IMG/VR virus record: IMGVR_UViG_3300046499_000403
Location: 1-34,655 of that record
Direction: 5' to 3' (one strand)
From: a virus
DNA: 34,655 nucleotides
The first letter of the stretch is position 1, and each line of letters opens with the position of its first letter. Positions 13,378-21,803 of the stretch are shown here, one piece after another. The notes beneath the pieces are model-generated. The model searched no databases. It was not told where the DNA came from and was given only the letters and a program-made list of their open reading frames with translations. A program made the translations under genes and the position numbers.

Positions 13378-15837
13378 ATGGCCCAGATCGGCAAGGCGTA
13401 CATCGAGATCATTGCTGATCTCAAAAAGTTCCCTGCCGATCTCCGGGCCAAGCTCAAGGCCGCTCTCAAGGAGGGCCTGACCGGCGTCGAGTTCACCGGG
13501 CTGGAGGACAAGGCCAAGGTCGCTGGGGAGCACGCGGCCGAGAACCTCGGGCGCTCCTTCGAGCGCAAGGCCAAGGCCCGCCTGGCCAAGGCCGGCGAGG
13601 AGGGCGGTCGGGGCATCCTGTCCGGGCTGCGCAAGATCTTCTCCCGCAACTCCAGCGAGTCCGGCGGCTTCCTCTCCGGGCTGGGCGGCTTCTTCGGCGG
13701 CATCACGTCCACGATCAAGGACACGGTGCAGACCGGGGTCGGCAGCGTCCAAAGCGCGTTCGGCAGCATCCAGAGCGGCGTGGGCAGCGTCATCTCCGGC
13801 GGCGGCGACGTCCTGGGTGGGCTCAAGGCCGGCGTGATCGCAGCGGCAATCCCAGCCGCCGCCGGTCTGGCCGGCGCGCTGTTCCAGCTGGGCGCCGCCC
13901 TGTTCGCGCTGCCGGCGGCGGCCGGCGTCGGGGTCGCCGCCATCGCGCCGCTGATCATCGCGTTCGAGGGCTTCGGCGAGGCGGTCGGCGCGGGCCTGAG
14001 CGGCGACGTCGGCAAGTTCAACGAGGCACTCAAGGGCCTGCCGTCGTCGATGCGTTCGGTGGTCCGGGAGGTGGTCGGGCTCAAGGGCCTGTTCACCGGC
14101 GTGAAGACCGGCATCCAGCAGGCGTTCTTCCAGCCGCTGGTGGGCGTGGTCGGCCCGGCGATCCGTTCGCTCCTCGCCACCGTCGGCCCCGGGCTGGCCA
14201 AGATTGCCGGCTCGCTCGGCAACGTCGGCGCCGAGCTGCTGCGCACGTTCTCCAGCCCGGAGAACCTGCGCACGTTCACCGCGCTGCTGGATACCACGAA
14301 CCGCATCGTGCAGACGCTGGAACCCACCCTGTCCAACCTGGCGCAGGGCTTCCTCAACCTGATCCGGCCGGCACTGCCGTTCCTGGAGCGCGGCGCTACC
14401 GCGTTCCGTGATCTCGCGGGCCGGTTCGAGGGCTTCACCCGGCGCATCTCCACCGACGGCACGCTGAGCGGCTGGCTGAACCGCGCGGCCGACATCGGCA
14501 AGAAGCTGCTCAGCCTGTTCAAGGAGGTCGGCAAGTTCGTCGGCACGATCCTGAACAGCCTGGGCGACGAGGGCACGGACACGATTCGGGGGATGGCCGA
14601 CGCATTTAAGCAGCTCAATGGGTTCCTCAAGACCGACGAGGGCAAGGAAGCCCTGCACAACCTGGGCGTGGTGGCGCACTGGGCCGGCAACATCATCGTC
14701 TTCCTGATCGGGTCGCTGATCCAGTCGTTCCAGGCGCTCAACTTCCTCTTCACCACAGTGCGGCTGCTGGTCAAGGGCCTGGAGATCGTGGGCGGCGCGG
14801 CGGTCGGTGCCGGCAAGGCGATCGGCGGCTTCTTCGTGGGCATCTGGCGCTGGCTGGTCGGCGCCGGCAAGGCCATCGGCGACTTCTTCACCAAGACCAT
14901 CCCGTCCTGGTGGGACTCCGCAGTGACGTTCTTCGCCTCGCTGCCCGACAGGGTTGTATCGGCCCTGCGCGGGTTCAAGGACGCAGGCGAGGCCTTCCTG
15001 ATCGACGCCATGAAGTCCTGGTACCAGCAGGTATTCCAGTGGGTCGGCAACGTCATCGGCATCATCCTGTCGCTGCCGCAGCTGATCCCGGCGGCCTTCG
15101 ATGTGCTCAAGACCAACATCATGAATTCGGCCCAGGCGATCTGGGACGGCGCCGTCGCGATCTTCTGGGAGGGCGTACACGAGGTCGAGGCGGTCTTCCT
15201 CGCCATCCCAGGGCTGCTGTCGGCCGCCGGCAATGCCATCTGGTCGTTCATCACCGACCTGTGGCAGCGCACGGTGGTTGACGCCTACAACAACGTGGCC
15301 GCAGGCTTCGAAAAGGTCATCGGCTTCTTCACCGGCCTGCCGGACCGCATTCGCGCGATCGGCCCGGCGCTGTACACGGCCGCCGTCCAGCTGGGCCACA
15401 AGATCGGCGACGGCCTGGCCAACATCGGCACCTTCGCCAGCGACGTCGGCCACAAGATCGTCGATACGATCAAGTCCGGCATCAACTGGGTGATTCGCTC
15501 GATCAACAGCGGCATCGCCGAGATCGACGACAAGCTCCCCGGCACCCTGCCGCGCATCCCCCAGCTGGCCAAGGGTGCGGTTGTCGACTCCCCAACGCTG
15601 GCCCTGGTCGGCGAGGCGGGGCCGGAGGCGGTCATCCCGCTGAACAACCCCCGGCGCGCCCAGGAGCTGGCCGAGCAGTCCGGCCTGCTGGGCATGCTGA
15701 GCCGGGGCGCCCGGACCGTGGTCAACGTGGTCAACTACCTGGACGCGTCCGGCGTGATCATCCCCACCGTCAAGAAGGTCGTCAACGATACCCTCGATGA
15801 TCAGGGCGGCCAGCTGGCATACGCCCGAGCGGCATGA
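13378..15837 (+). CDS. Tail tape measure protein
   Basis: This 819-residue protein is the longest ORF. It starts with a helical N terminus (AYIEIIADLKKFPADLRAKLKAAL), contains hydrophobic segments (~150-205, 430-455) and many Gly/Phe/Ile amphipathic repeats (AIGGFFVGIWRWLVGAGKAIGDFF), and ends in the common GEAGPEAVIPL motif (~744-754). By the usual ~0.15 nm per residue rule the tail would be about 120 nm. No ribosome site precedes ATG 13378, but TACGCT lies 6 bases upstream, so a leaderless transcript is possible. Confidence 0.92.
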   Translation: MAQIGKAYIEIIADLKKFPADLRAKLKAALKEGLTGVEFTGLEDKAKVAGEHAAENLGRSFERKAKARLAKAGEEGGRGILSGLRKIFSRNSSESGGFLSGLGGFFGGITSTIKDTVQTGVGSVQSAFGSIQSGVGSVISGGGDVLGGLKAGVIAAAIPAAAGLAGALFQLGAALFALPAAAGVGVAAIAPLIIAFEGFGEAVGAGLSGDVGKFNEALKGLPSSMRSVVREVVGLKGLFTGVKTGIQQAFFQPLVGVVGPAIRSLLATVGPGLAKIAGSLGNVGAELLRTFSSPENLRTFTALLDTTNRIVQTLEPTLSNLAQGFLNLIRPALPFLERGATAFRDLAGRFEGFTRRISTDGTLSGWLNRAADIGKKLLSLFKEVGKFVGTILNSLGDEGTDTIRGMADAFKQLNGFLKTDEGKEALHNLGVVAHWAGNIIVFLIGSLIQSFQALNFLFTTVRLLVKGLEIVGGAAVGAGKAIGGFFVGIWRWLVGAGKAIGDFFTKTIPSWWDSAVTFFASLPDRVVSALRGFKDAGEAFLIDAMKSWYQQVFQWVGNVIGIILSLPQLIPAAFDVLKTNIMNSAQAIWDGAVAIFWEGVHEVEAVFLAIPGLLSAAGNAIWSFITDLWQRTVVDAYNNVAAGFEKVIGFFTGLPDRIRAIGPALYTAAVQLGHKIGDGLANIGTFASDVGHKIVDTIKSGINWVIRSINSGIAEIDDKLPGTLPRIPQLAKGAVVDSPTLALVGEAGPEAVIPLNNPRRAQELAEQSGLLGMLSRGARTVVNVVNYLDASGVIIPTVKKVVNDTLDDQGGQLAYARAA

Positions 15838-15944
15838 CGCAGCGTAATTCCACAGTGGACGGTATCGGTGTCAGAAACCCTTGCCCTGCCTAGAGGCGCC
15901 AGTCCGGGCCAAGATCAATGTGACGGAGAGTGGGAGGAGGCAGT

Positions 15945-17231
15945 ATGGGCACCGTGACCCCGACCGTCGTGCCCGGCGAGGGGTATGTCCGGGTGGAGGT
16001 GAACTGGACCGACTTCACCCACACGCGGCGCGTCTGGATCGACCGCCTGGCCGGCGGCGTGAGCACCCGGCTTCGCGACGGCGATTACGCCTGGCTGTCG
16101 GCGGGCGTGGCCGTGGCCTACGACCATGAGATGCCCCTCGATACGCCGGTGCAGTACCGCTCCTCGATCCCGCTGAACTACAACGGCGACTTTGAGAGCG
16201 GCGTCCTGGAGTGGCTCGATACGACCAGCCAGGGCACGATCGGCACCGTCACGCAGTCGCTGGACTACGCGGTCGTCGGCAACGCCAGCGCCAAGCTGGT
16301 CCAGAACGGCAGCAACGCCACGGTGAAGGCCGTCTCCGAGTACATCCCGGCGACGGCCGGCGCCAGCTACGCCATCACGGGCCGCCTGATGCTCAGCGAC
16401 TACTGGACCGGCGGCGTCGGGGTGCAGATCCAGTGGTACAACGGCACGACCTACCTGTCTTCCGTCGGGGCCTTCAACGACCTGACCCCGTTCCCGGGCG
16501 TCTTCGGCACCTACGGCTTCAGCGCGACGGCACCGGCAACCACGACGAACATGCGCCTGGTGTTCGGCATGGCGGGCACGCCGCCGACGGACCTGGCGCT
16601 GTACGCGGACGAGGTGTACGCGTCCACGGGCTCCGGCACCACGACCGTGACCAGCTCGGCGGTGACCGTGCCGAGCAACGGCACCGGGTGGTGGATGGAC
16701 CCGCTGCACCCGGCAACCAAGATCGCCCTGCAGGTCGACCTGGACCAGCTTGCCGGCTGTGCCGTGCCGACGGGCGTGGCCTACCTGGGCGTCGGCCCGG
16801 AGAAGTCGCTCGCCGCTGACGGCGCCGCCATGGCCATCCAGGGCTCCCCGTACTCGGTGGTCACCTACGGCGTGCGCAAGGCGCCCAAGTCGTCCATGCG
16901 CGTCGCCACGGCCACCCTGGCGGACCTGGCCCGGGTGCGCGCCCTCCACGCGACCGGCGCGCCGCTGCTGCTGCTGATGAACGGCGACTACGGCGAGCCC
17001 CAGCAGTACCAGCTGCACGGCGACGTGGGCGAGGCCCGCATCCACGGCGACCAGCGCCAGCAGTGGCGGCTGGTGGCTTCCGAGTTTCAGGAGACACTGC
17101 CCCCCGTGGGGCCCGCCGAAGGTACGGCGCGCACGCGGTACGTCGACATAACGAAGTACGCCACCTTCGCGGCGGCGACGGCCGCAGGTGTCACCTGGCT
17201 TGACGTGCTGCGCGGGAACACGACCACATGA
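15945..17231 (+). CDS. Distal-tail-type minor tail protein with inserted carbohydrate-binding-like domain
   Basis: ATG 15945 after GGAGGAGG gives 428 residues. The N terminus (EGYVRVEVNWTDFTHTRRVWIDRL) and C terminus (SMRVATATLADLARVRALHA, LLLMNGDYGE) follow the minor tail/Dit-like plan next to the tape measure. Residues ~85-225 look like a CBM4_9-type jelly roll: NGDFESGVLEWLD, SAKLVQNGSNATV, YIPATAGASYAITG, and a final DLALYADEVYAS. Such inserts often bind cell-wall glycans. The 107 bp before the gene contain nothing evident beyond the ribosome site. Confidence 0.78.
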   Translation: MGTVTPTVVPGEGYVRVEVNWTDFTHTRRVWIDRLAGGVSTRLRDGDYAWLSAGVAVAYDHEMPLDTPVQYRSSIPLNYNGDFESGVLEWLDTTSQGTIGTVTQSLDYAVVGNASAKLVQNGSNATVKAVSEYIPATAGASYAITGRLMLSDYWTGGVGVQIQWYNGTTYLSSVGAFNDLTPFPGVFGTYGFSATAPATTTNMRLVFGMAGTPPTDLALYADEVYASTGSGTTTVTSSAVTVPSNGTGWWMDPLHPATKIALQVDLDQLAGCAVPTGVAYLGVGPEKSLAADGAAMAIQGSPYSVVTYGVRKAPKSSMRVATATLADLARVRALHATGAPLLLLMNGDYGEPQQYQLHGDVGEARIHGDQRQQWRLVASEFQETLPPVGPAEGTARTRYVDITKYATFAAATAAGVTWLDVLRGNTTT

Positions 17232-18364
17232 TCCCGCCGACGACGCCGCAGTATCGCCGGGCGCTGGCCGCCCCGCACGAGGCGTATGCCCGGGTGGAGG
17301 TGTGGCGCGCCGGCATCCAGAAGGAGGAGCTGGTCTGGCGCAGCTACACGCCGAACCAGCCGTACACCCGCCAGGTGCCGGTGTTCTTCGGCGGCTCGGT
17401 CCGGGCCAGCCTCAACAGCCGGATCACCCGGACTCTCGACCTGACCGTGCCCGAAGTGCTGTACCCCTGGAGCACAACCGACCTGCTCAACCCGTACGGC
17501 ACCGAGCTGCGCGCGTTCAAGGGCATCCGCTACGGCTCCGGCCTCACCGACGAGTTCCCCGTGTTCGTCGGCACGATCGAGGAGGTGTCACCGCCCGGCG
17601 GGGTGGTGCGCATCAAGGCGTCAGACACGGCCCTGCGCGTCGCGGGCGCCGGCTTCCAATCGCCCATGCCGAGCCAGGTTGGTGACCTGGTGGTCGACGA
17701 GGTGGAGCGGCTCATCCTCGACGCCGACCCGCGCGCCGTGTTCGGCTCGCACTCGGCCATCACCGCCAAGGTGCCGCAGCTGTCCTACGACTCGGACCGC
17801 GGTCAGGCGCTGGACTCGCTCGCCAGCGCCGCCACCGCCTACTGGTACACCCTGGCCGACGGCCGCTACGTGCTGCGCGCGGTGCCGTGGCTGGCCCCGC
17901 TGACGCAGGCGCCGATCGCCCTCACCGACGGCACCGGCGGCGTGCTGCTGGACGCCTACCCGACCCGCTCGTCCTCGGGCATCTACAACCAGGTGACGGC
18001 GCTCTCTGACCGCACCGACGGCGGGGCCGCGATCTGGGCTACGGCGTCGGACACCGATCCGGCCAGCCCGACATACATCGGGGGCCCGTTCGGCGTGCGC
18101 TCCAAGCAGCTGCGCGTCACGGGGGCCGCGAACCAGGGCCAGCTTGTCGCCGTGGCTGCAGCCGAGCTGGACCGCTCGCGTGCGCTCACGGCCTCGTGGC
18201 AGGTGACCTGCGTCCCGGACGCGTCCCTGGAGCTTGGCGACCCGCTGGCCCTGAACTTCCGGGGGCGGTCAGCGACGCAGTTCGCGGTGTCGTTCACGAT
18301 GCCGCTCCAGCCGGATGCGAGCATGTCCATCCAGGGTCGCGATCTTGTGGGGGTGGCGGATTGA
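17228..18364 (+). CDS. Minor tail protein, DUF5047-like baseplate hub
   Basis: ATG 17228 overlaps the upstream TGA (ATGA). The 378 residues start YRRALAAPHEAYARVEVWRAG and include FFGGSVRASLNSRITRTLDLTVP, GIRYGSGLTDEFPVFVGTIEEV, a helical VGDLVVDEVERLILDADP and a late PLQPDASMSIQGRDL. The plan resembles the DUF5047/gp27-like hub proteins of siphophages of actinobacteria. It would form the tail-tip hub through which DNA passes. Coupled translation with its neighbours supports one assembly unit. Confidence 0.75.
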   Translation: MIPPTTPQYRRALAAPHEAYARVEVWRAGIQKEELVWRSYTPNQPYTRQVPVFFGGSVRASLNSRITRTLDLTVPEVLYPWSTTDLLNPYGTELRAFKGIRYGSGLTDEFPVFVGTIEEVSPPGGVVRIKASDTALRVAGAGFQSPMPSQVGDLVVDEVERLILDADPRAVFGSHSAITAKVPQLSYDSDRGQALDSLASAATAYWYTLADGRYVLRAVPWLAPLTQAPIALTDGTGGVLLDAYPTRSSSGIYNQVTALSDRTDGGAAIWATASDTDPASPTYIGGPFGVRSKQLRVTGAANQGQLVAVAAAELDRSRALTASWQVTCVPDASLELGDPLALNFRGRSATQFAVSFTMPLQPDASMSIQGRDLVGVAD

Positions 18365-19062
18365 GCAGCCCGATTGCGTTCGCGCAGGCGCTCGCGGGTG
18401 CGAGCGTAGACCCGTCCGACCTCCGCACCGGCGAGGTCGTCGCGGTCACCTCGCGTGGCATCGACGTCCAGGTGGGCACCGGGCTGGTGGCCGGCGCGGC
18501 TCACCTGACGAGCTACAACCCCGCCGTCGGTGACACGGTGGCGATGATCAGCTTCGCCGACAGCTGGACCGTCCTCGGCCGGCTCCTCGGGCCAGGCACG
18601 GCGGTCGACTACACCGCGCCCGGCACGGCCGTCGGCGTGCAGCTGCTCGACGCCTGCGTGCTGTCGGGCGCCAACACGGTGATGGCCTCCTCGACCGGGT
18701 CGGTTGTCGCCGTGCCCCGCTACGGCGTCACCTACTACCACCCGGTGGGCCACTGGGTGGAGCTGCGCTGGCTGTACAACTGGTTCTCCACCGTCACGAA
18801 CGATGTGATGATCATGCAGCTGCTGGAGGCCGGCGGGACCGCCCTGCAGACTATCGAGACACAGCCGGGCGGCGGCGTCGGCAGCACGAGCGAGTACGGG
18901 CTCCTGGTTCCGCCGTCCCTTGGCGGGGCGAAGCGGTCCTGGACCATGACCGTGCAGCGCTTCGCCGGCACGGGGACGTCGCGCATCGAGGACGCCCCGG
19001 CCCGCCGGGGCAAGCTGGTGGCCTACGACCTGGGCGACCAGGCCAACATCAAGGTGGTGTGA
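18361..19062 (+). CDS. Minor tail protein with gp5-like OB segment
   Basis: The only in-frame start near the upstream stop is TTG 18361, overlapping it as TTGA, with GGGGGTGG before it. This gives 233 residues. Residues ~20-77 (LRTGEVVAVTSRGIDVQVG, AVGDTVAMISFADSWTVLGRLLGPG) have the OB-type pattern of spike or hub extensions. The rest is beta-rich (HWVELRWLYNWFSTVTND, RSWTMTVQRFAGTG). It probably sits at the tail tip above the hub. TTG initiation is unusual and would limit copy number. Confidence 0.68.
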   Translation: MSSPIAFAQALAGASVDPSDLRTGEVVAVTSRGIDVQVGTGLVAGAAHLTSYNPAVGDTVAMISFADSWTVLGRLLGPGTAVDYTAPGTAVGVQLLDACVLSGANTVMASSTGSVVAVPRYGVTYYHPVGHWVELRWLYNWFSTVTNDVMIMQLLEAGGTALQTIETQPGGGVGSTSEYGLLVPPSLGGAKRSWTMTVQRFAGTGTSRIEDAPARRGKLVAYDLGDQANIKVV

Positions 19063-19064
19063 GC

Positions 19065-19667
19065 ATGGTCAACACGACGGCGACGCAGAACATCCGCAAG
19101 CCTGAGTCCACCGACGACCCGAAGCAGCTGGCCGCCTACTTCTTGCAGACGGCGACGGACATGGACCGCCGGATGGCGGCGCACTTCTACGACCTCGACC
19201 GGGCCGTGAACCCGCCGTTCGCCGTGGTCCGCCTGTCGGCGCCGATCACCGTGGACGCGAACGTCATGGCCACCGGCGCGCCCTACTTCGGCACCGTGCC
19301 GTTCGACACGATCGACGCCGACACGAACGGCATGGCCGACCTGAGCGTGAACGCCTACCAGATCTCCCTGAACGAGACGGGGTACTGGTGGATCGGCGGG
19401 TACGCCCGGCTGTCGGGCTTCGTGCCGGGGGCGTCCAACTCGGACGTGATCGCCACGGCTCGCGTGGCCGGCAGCACCTTCCAGGACGCGCGGCACGACG
19501 ATGGCAGCGTCAACCCCGGCTCCGGCCTGTCCGGCATGGTGCCGGTGCTGACGCTGGCGACACCGGTGTACGCGGCGCTGACCGTGGAGTGGGCGGGCGC
19601 CAGCACGACGAGCGTGACGACCGTGTTCCAGGCCGAGCTGTGGGCGCTGAAGGTGCGTGATCTATGA
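19065..19667 (+). CDS. Tail tip/fibre protein 1 (beta-sandwich head)
   Basis: ATG 19065, with AAGGTGG upstream, gives 200 residues; GTG 19059 is an alternative. A helical N terminus (PKQLAAYFLQTATDMDRRMAAHFYDLDRAV) precedes a beta-rich C-terminal domain: TGYWWIGGYARLSG, SDVIATARVAG, and VYAALTVEWAGAS with FQAELWALKV. This is the layout of short trimeric fibres with C1q/TNF-like heads. The gene is the first of three with similar organisation (to 20826). They overlap by 4 bp each and probably make a receptor-binding tip. Confidence 0.6.
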   Translation: MVNTTATQNIRKPESTDDPKQLAAYFLQTATDMDRRMAAHFYDLDRAVNPPFAVVRLSAPITVDANVMATGAPYFGTVPFDTIDADTNGMADLSVNAYQISLNETGYWWIGGYARLSGFVPGASNSDVIATARVAGSTFQDARHDDGSVNPGSGLSGMVPVLTLATPVYAALTVEWAGASTTSVTTVFQAELWALKVRDL

Positions 19668-20284
19668 CCAGCTATACCAAGTACCGCAAATACCCCTACC
19701 CGAGCAGCGAGCGCGAGGTGGGCAACGGCGGTGCCCACTCGGAGGCGCTGGCGCGTGCCGTCGCGCTCGACCTCGACACGCTCGACGCCGGCTGGGCGGC
19801 GGCCCCGCTGCGCACGTCCAAGATCCTTACGCTGTCTGCGAACGGCTCCGCGCAGTCCTCGGGCAGCCTGTTCACGATCCCGTTCAACACCGTGGGCACC
19901 ACTAAGGGCAACGCGGGGCTGACCAGCGACGGGACCGGCATCCGGATCACTGACCCGGCGGCGGCCGGCTGGTACTACGTCAACGTCAACGCGCAGATGC
20001 AGCCCACGGGGACGGTCACGGTCGGCGCCAAGTTCGAGCTGTGGCTCCGCCAGCTTCGGACCAACGGCGCCGGCACGCTCATCGTGCCATGGAACGGCGA
20101 GCGGCTCGGCGCGACCTTCTACGCCACGACCAACCCGGCCTTGGACAACCGCGTCTCCGGCATGATCCGGCTGGAGTACAACGACCGGGTGTGGTGCTAC
20201 TTCCGGCACACGAACACCGGCTCGACAGCGCGTATCAACCAGACGCAGACGATCTTCCAGGCCGTGAGAGTGAGCCCCCTGTGA
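19664..20284 (+). CDS. Tail tip/fibre protein 2 (C1q-like head)
   Basis: ATG 19664 overlaps the upstream TGA. The 206 residues start with YTKYRKYPYPSSEREVGNGGAHSEALARAVALDLDTL, a helix suited to attachment and trimerisation. A C1q-like jelly roll follows: LTLSANGSAQSS, FTIPFNTV, GWYYVNVNAQMQPTG, AKFELWLRQLRTNG, and a final TIFQAVRVSPL. It probably contacts the host surface. It is the middle gene of the three-gene fibre set. Confidence 0.62.
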   Translation: MTSYTKYRKYPYPSSEREVGNGGAHSEALARAVALDLDTLDAGWAAAPLRTSKILTLSANGSAQSSGSLFTIPFNTVGTTKGNAGLTSDGTGIRITDPAAAGWYYVNVNAQMQPTGTVTVGAKFELWLRQLRTNGAGTLIVPWNGERLGATFYATTNPALDNRVSGMIRLEYNDRVWCYFRHTNTGSTARINQTQTIFQAVRVSPL

Positions 20285-20826
20285 GCGGCACGACCCCCAC
20301 GCAGAGCATCCGCTACGGCGAGGTCACCGACGTGCTCACGCACACGGCGCTGGCCAACCTGGCGGACGACGTAGCGACGCAGGTCGACGCTGCCGACACG
20401 GCGCGCACGGCCGCCCTCAAGACGGCGTACGCCAACGTGGACCGCAACGCGCTGCTGGCCATCCCGGTCTCGACGGTCACCACGATCACCTGGGACTCCC
20501 TGGTCGTCGACACGCACGGCATGATCAACCTGGGCACCGTGCCGACGAGGATGACCGTGACGGCCTCGGGCGGAGCCGGGCTCTACCAGGTGGTAGTCCA
20601 GGCGTCCGTTGACGGCACCGGATGGTCGCGGGGGGACATCTCCCTGCGCAAGAACGGCACGCAGTTCGTCAGCCGGGACTTCCTCGGCCCGCAGAGTTCG
20701 ATGCAGATCGAAACGATCGTCAGCCTGGCTGTTGGCGACTACATCGAGTGTCACGTCTACCACGAGGGCGGCGGCACAACGAACCTGTTCGGCGCGGACG
20801 GACGCATCCACAAGGTGAGCACGTAG
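20281..20826 (+). CDS. Tail tip/fibre protein 3 (C1q-like head)
   Basis: GTG 20281 overlaps the previous TGA (GTGA). The 181 residues have a helical N terminus (SIRYGEVTDVLTHTALANLADDVATQVDAADTARTAAL) and a beta-rich head: LYQVVVQASVDGTGWSRG, ISLRKNGTQFVSRD, IVSLAVGDYIECHVYHEGG, ending GRIHKVST. It closes the virion block; its stop lies only 3 bp from the stop of the converging gene, with no terminator hairpin visible between them. Confidence 0.62.
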   Translation: MSGTTPTQSIRYGEVTDVLTHTALANLADDVATQVDAADTARTAALKTAYANVDRNALLAIPVSTVTTITWDSLVVDTHGMINLGTVPTRMTVTASGGAGLYQVVVQASVDGTGWSRGDISLRKNGTQFVSRDFLGPQSSMQIETIVSLAVGDYIECHVYHEGGGTTNLFGADGRIHKVST

Positions 20827-20829
20827 TAC

Positions 20830-21150
20830 TCAGCGGCCGGCGGCGGCCTTGCGGCGGGCCTGCCGCTGGGCCCGCAGCATCAGCCAGTCGCCGCCGATGG
20901 CCGAGGCCATGAACCAGATGACGATGGCCGTGCGCACCCAGGCCCGGCCCGGGTAGGAGCCGAACGCGTTGTAGATCGCGCCGTTGAGCATGAACAGGGC
21001 GAGGGAGCCCCGGAAGTGCAGCATGTGCCGGCCCTCGGGGGTGCGCAGGGCTCGGCCGCGCGAGGTGACGAGGTAGCCGACGACGAACACCACGAGGGCC
21101 ACGAAGGCCACCGTGTAGGCGACGACGGCGATGATGTCGGGGGTGTTCAC
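20830..21150 (-). CDS. Membrane protein of the lysis region, three spans
   Basis: This 106-residue protein has hydrophobic segments at ~7-29, ~47-62 and ~70-90, separated by a short basic loop (SRGRALRTPEGR), and ends with GGDWLMLRAQRQARRKAAAGR. Families of this type sit beside endolysin genes in actinophages, and a holin-like or accessory role is plausible. The GGDW..LR.QR end recurs in the small membrane protein at 26228. ATG 21150 overlaps the upstream stop by 4 bp. Confidence 0.68.
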   Translation of the reverse strand: MNTPDIIAVVAYTVAFVALVVFVVGYLVTSRGRALRTPEGRHMLHFRGSLALFMLNGAIYNAFGSYPGRAWVRTAIVIWFMASAIGGDWLMLRAQRQARRKAAAGR

Positions 21151-21371
21151 GAAGCTCCCAGGGCGTTGCGCACGAGGTTATAGAAGCCATTGTGGCGGTT
21201 GAGGTCGTCGATCTCCTGGGAGCTGGCTTCGATGGCCCCGCGCTGCGCGCGTACCTCGTCCAGCTGGATGGCCGCCTCGCGGGCGGCGGCCTTGGCGCGC
21301 CGGGTCTCGTCGCTGACGCTGGGGGGCGACCCGCCCGGTGGTCGATTCTCGGCCCGCCTGCGCCAGCTCAT
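21147..21371 (-). CDS. Small charged helical protein, DUF7620-like
   Basis: This 74-residue protein has a basic start (MSWRRRAENR), a long charged helix (RRAKAAAREAAIQLDEVRAQRGAIEA) and a conserved-looking end (EIDDLNRHNGFYNLVRNALG). The arrangement matches short proteins of the DUF7620 type next to lysis genes in actinophages, with no proven function. It overlaps both neighbours by 4 bp, so the three leftward genes are one unit. Confidence 0.65.
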   Translation of the reverse strand: MSWRRRAENRPPGGSPPSVSDETRRAKAAAREAAIQLDEVRAQRGAIEASSQEIDDLNRHNGFYNLVRNALGAS

Positions 21372-21706
21372 GCCTCGATCTCCCGGCCCTGCGCCTGGTG
21401 AAGCGCCCGCAGGAGCTGCACGGCCGTGTCCTGGGCGCCCTGCAGCTTCGCGTTCTGCGTCACGAGTTCCGTCACCGTCGCCTCCCGTCGGTTAGCCGTA
21501 GCTTCCCACGCGACAGCTCGTTCACGCATATCAGCCAGCTGGATGGCATGCTGTGCGGTCAATCTCTCGATCTCGGCGGCGTGGGCCTCCTTGGCCTCCC
21601 TGACCCGCCGGTCGATGGAGTTGATGAAGGTCCGGCCGAGCAGGAACAGCAGCCCGACGAGGGCGCCGGCCACGCCCACTTGTCCCATCCAGGGCTGCAA
21701 GTCCAC
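21368..21706 (-). CDS. Membrane-anchored coiled-coil protein of the lysis region
   Basis: A GTG at 21706 after GGGGGG gives 112 residues. One membrane span (~9-29, VGVAGALVGLLFLLGRTFI) is followed by a long heptad-like helix (~35-112, EAHAAEIERLTAQHAIQLADMRERAVAWEA). This is typical of a conserved protein encoded with actinophage lysis genes, perhaps a holin partner or envelope spacer. It diverges from the endolysin gene across a 97-bp region with two inverted repeats. Confidence 0.68.
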   Translation of the reverse strand: MDLQPWMGQVGVAGALVGLLFLLGRTFINSIDRRVREAKEAHAAEIERLTAQHAIQLADMRERAVAWEATANRREATVTELVTQNAKLQGAQDTAVQLLRALHQAQGREIEA

Positions 21707-21803
21707 AAATCCCCCCGGTTCTTGCCTGGCGGCAAGCGTACGTGAGCCGATCGGCTCTCATGAGATCGACTTCGCCGCCGCTGCCGGCGGTATCCTCCAT
21801 GCC
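21707..21803. promoter_or_regulatory. Divergent lysis control region with two inverted repeats
   Basis: The 97 bp between divergent genes carry CTTGCC-TGGC-GGCAAG (21721-21736) and the 14-bp palindrome GAGCCGATCGGCTC (21744-21757). TATCCT at 21791-21796 lies 7 bases before the endolysin ATG and may be its -10. No ribosome site is visible for the endolysin, so a leaderless transcript is possible. No consensus -35 is evident. Confidence 0.45.

Noticed and set aside
13270-15453. Very long minus-strand open frames opposite the tape measure gene (727 and 632 codons).
   Set aside because: They are shadows of a high-GC coding strand: no ribosome site, low-complexity composition, and full overlap with a recognised tape measure protein.
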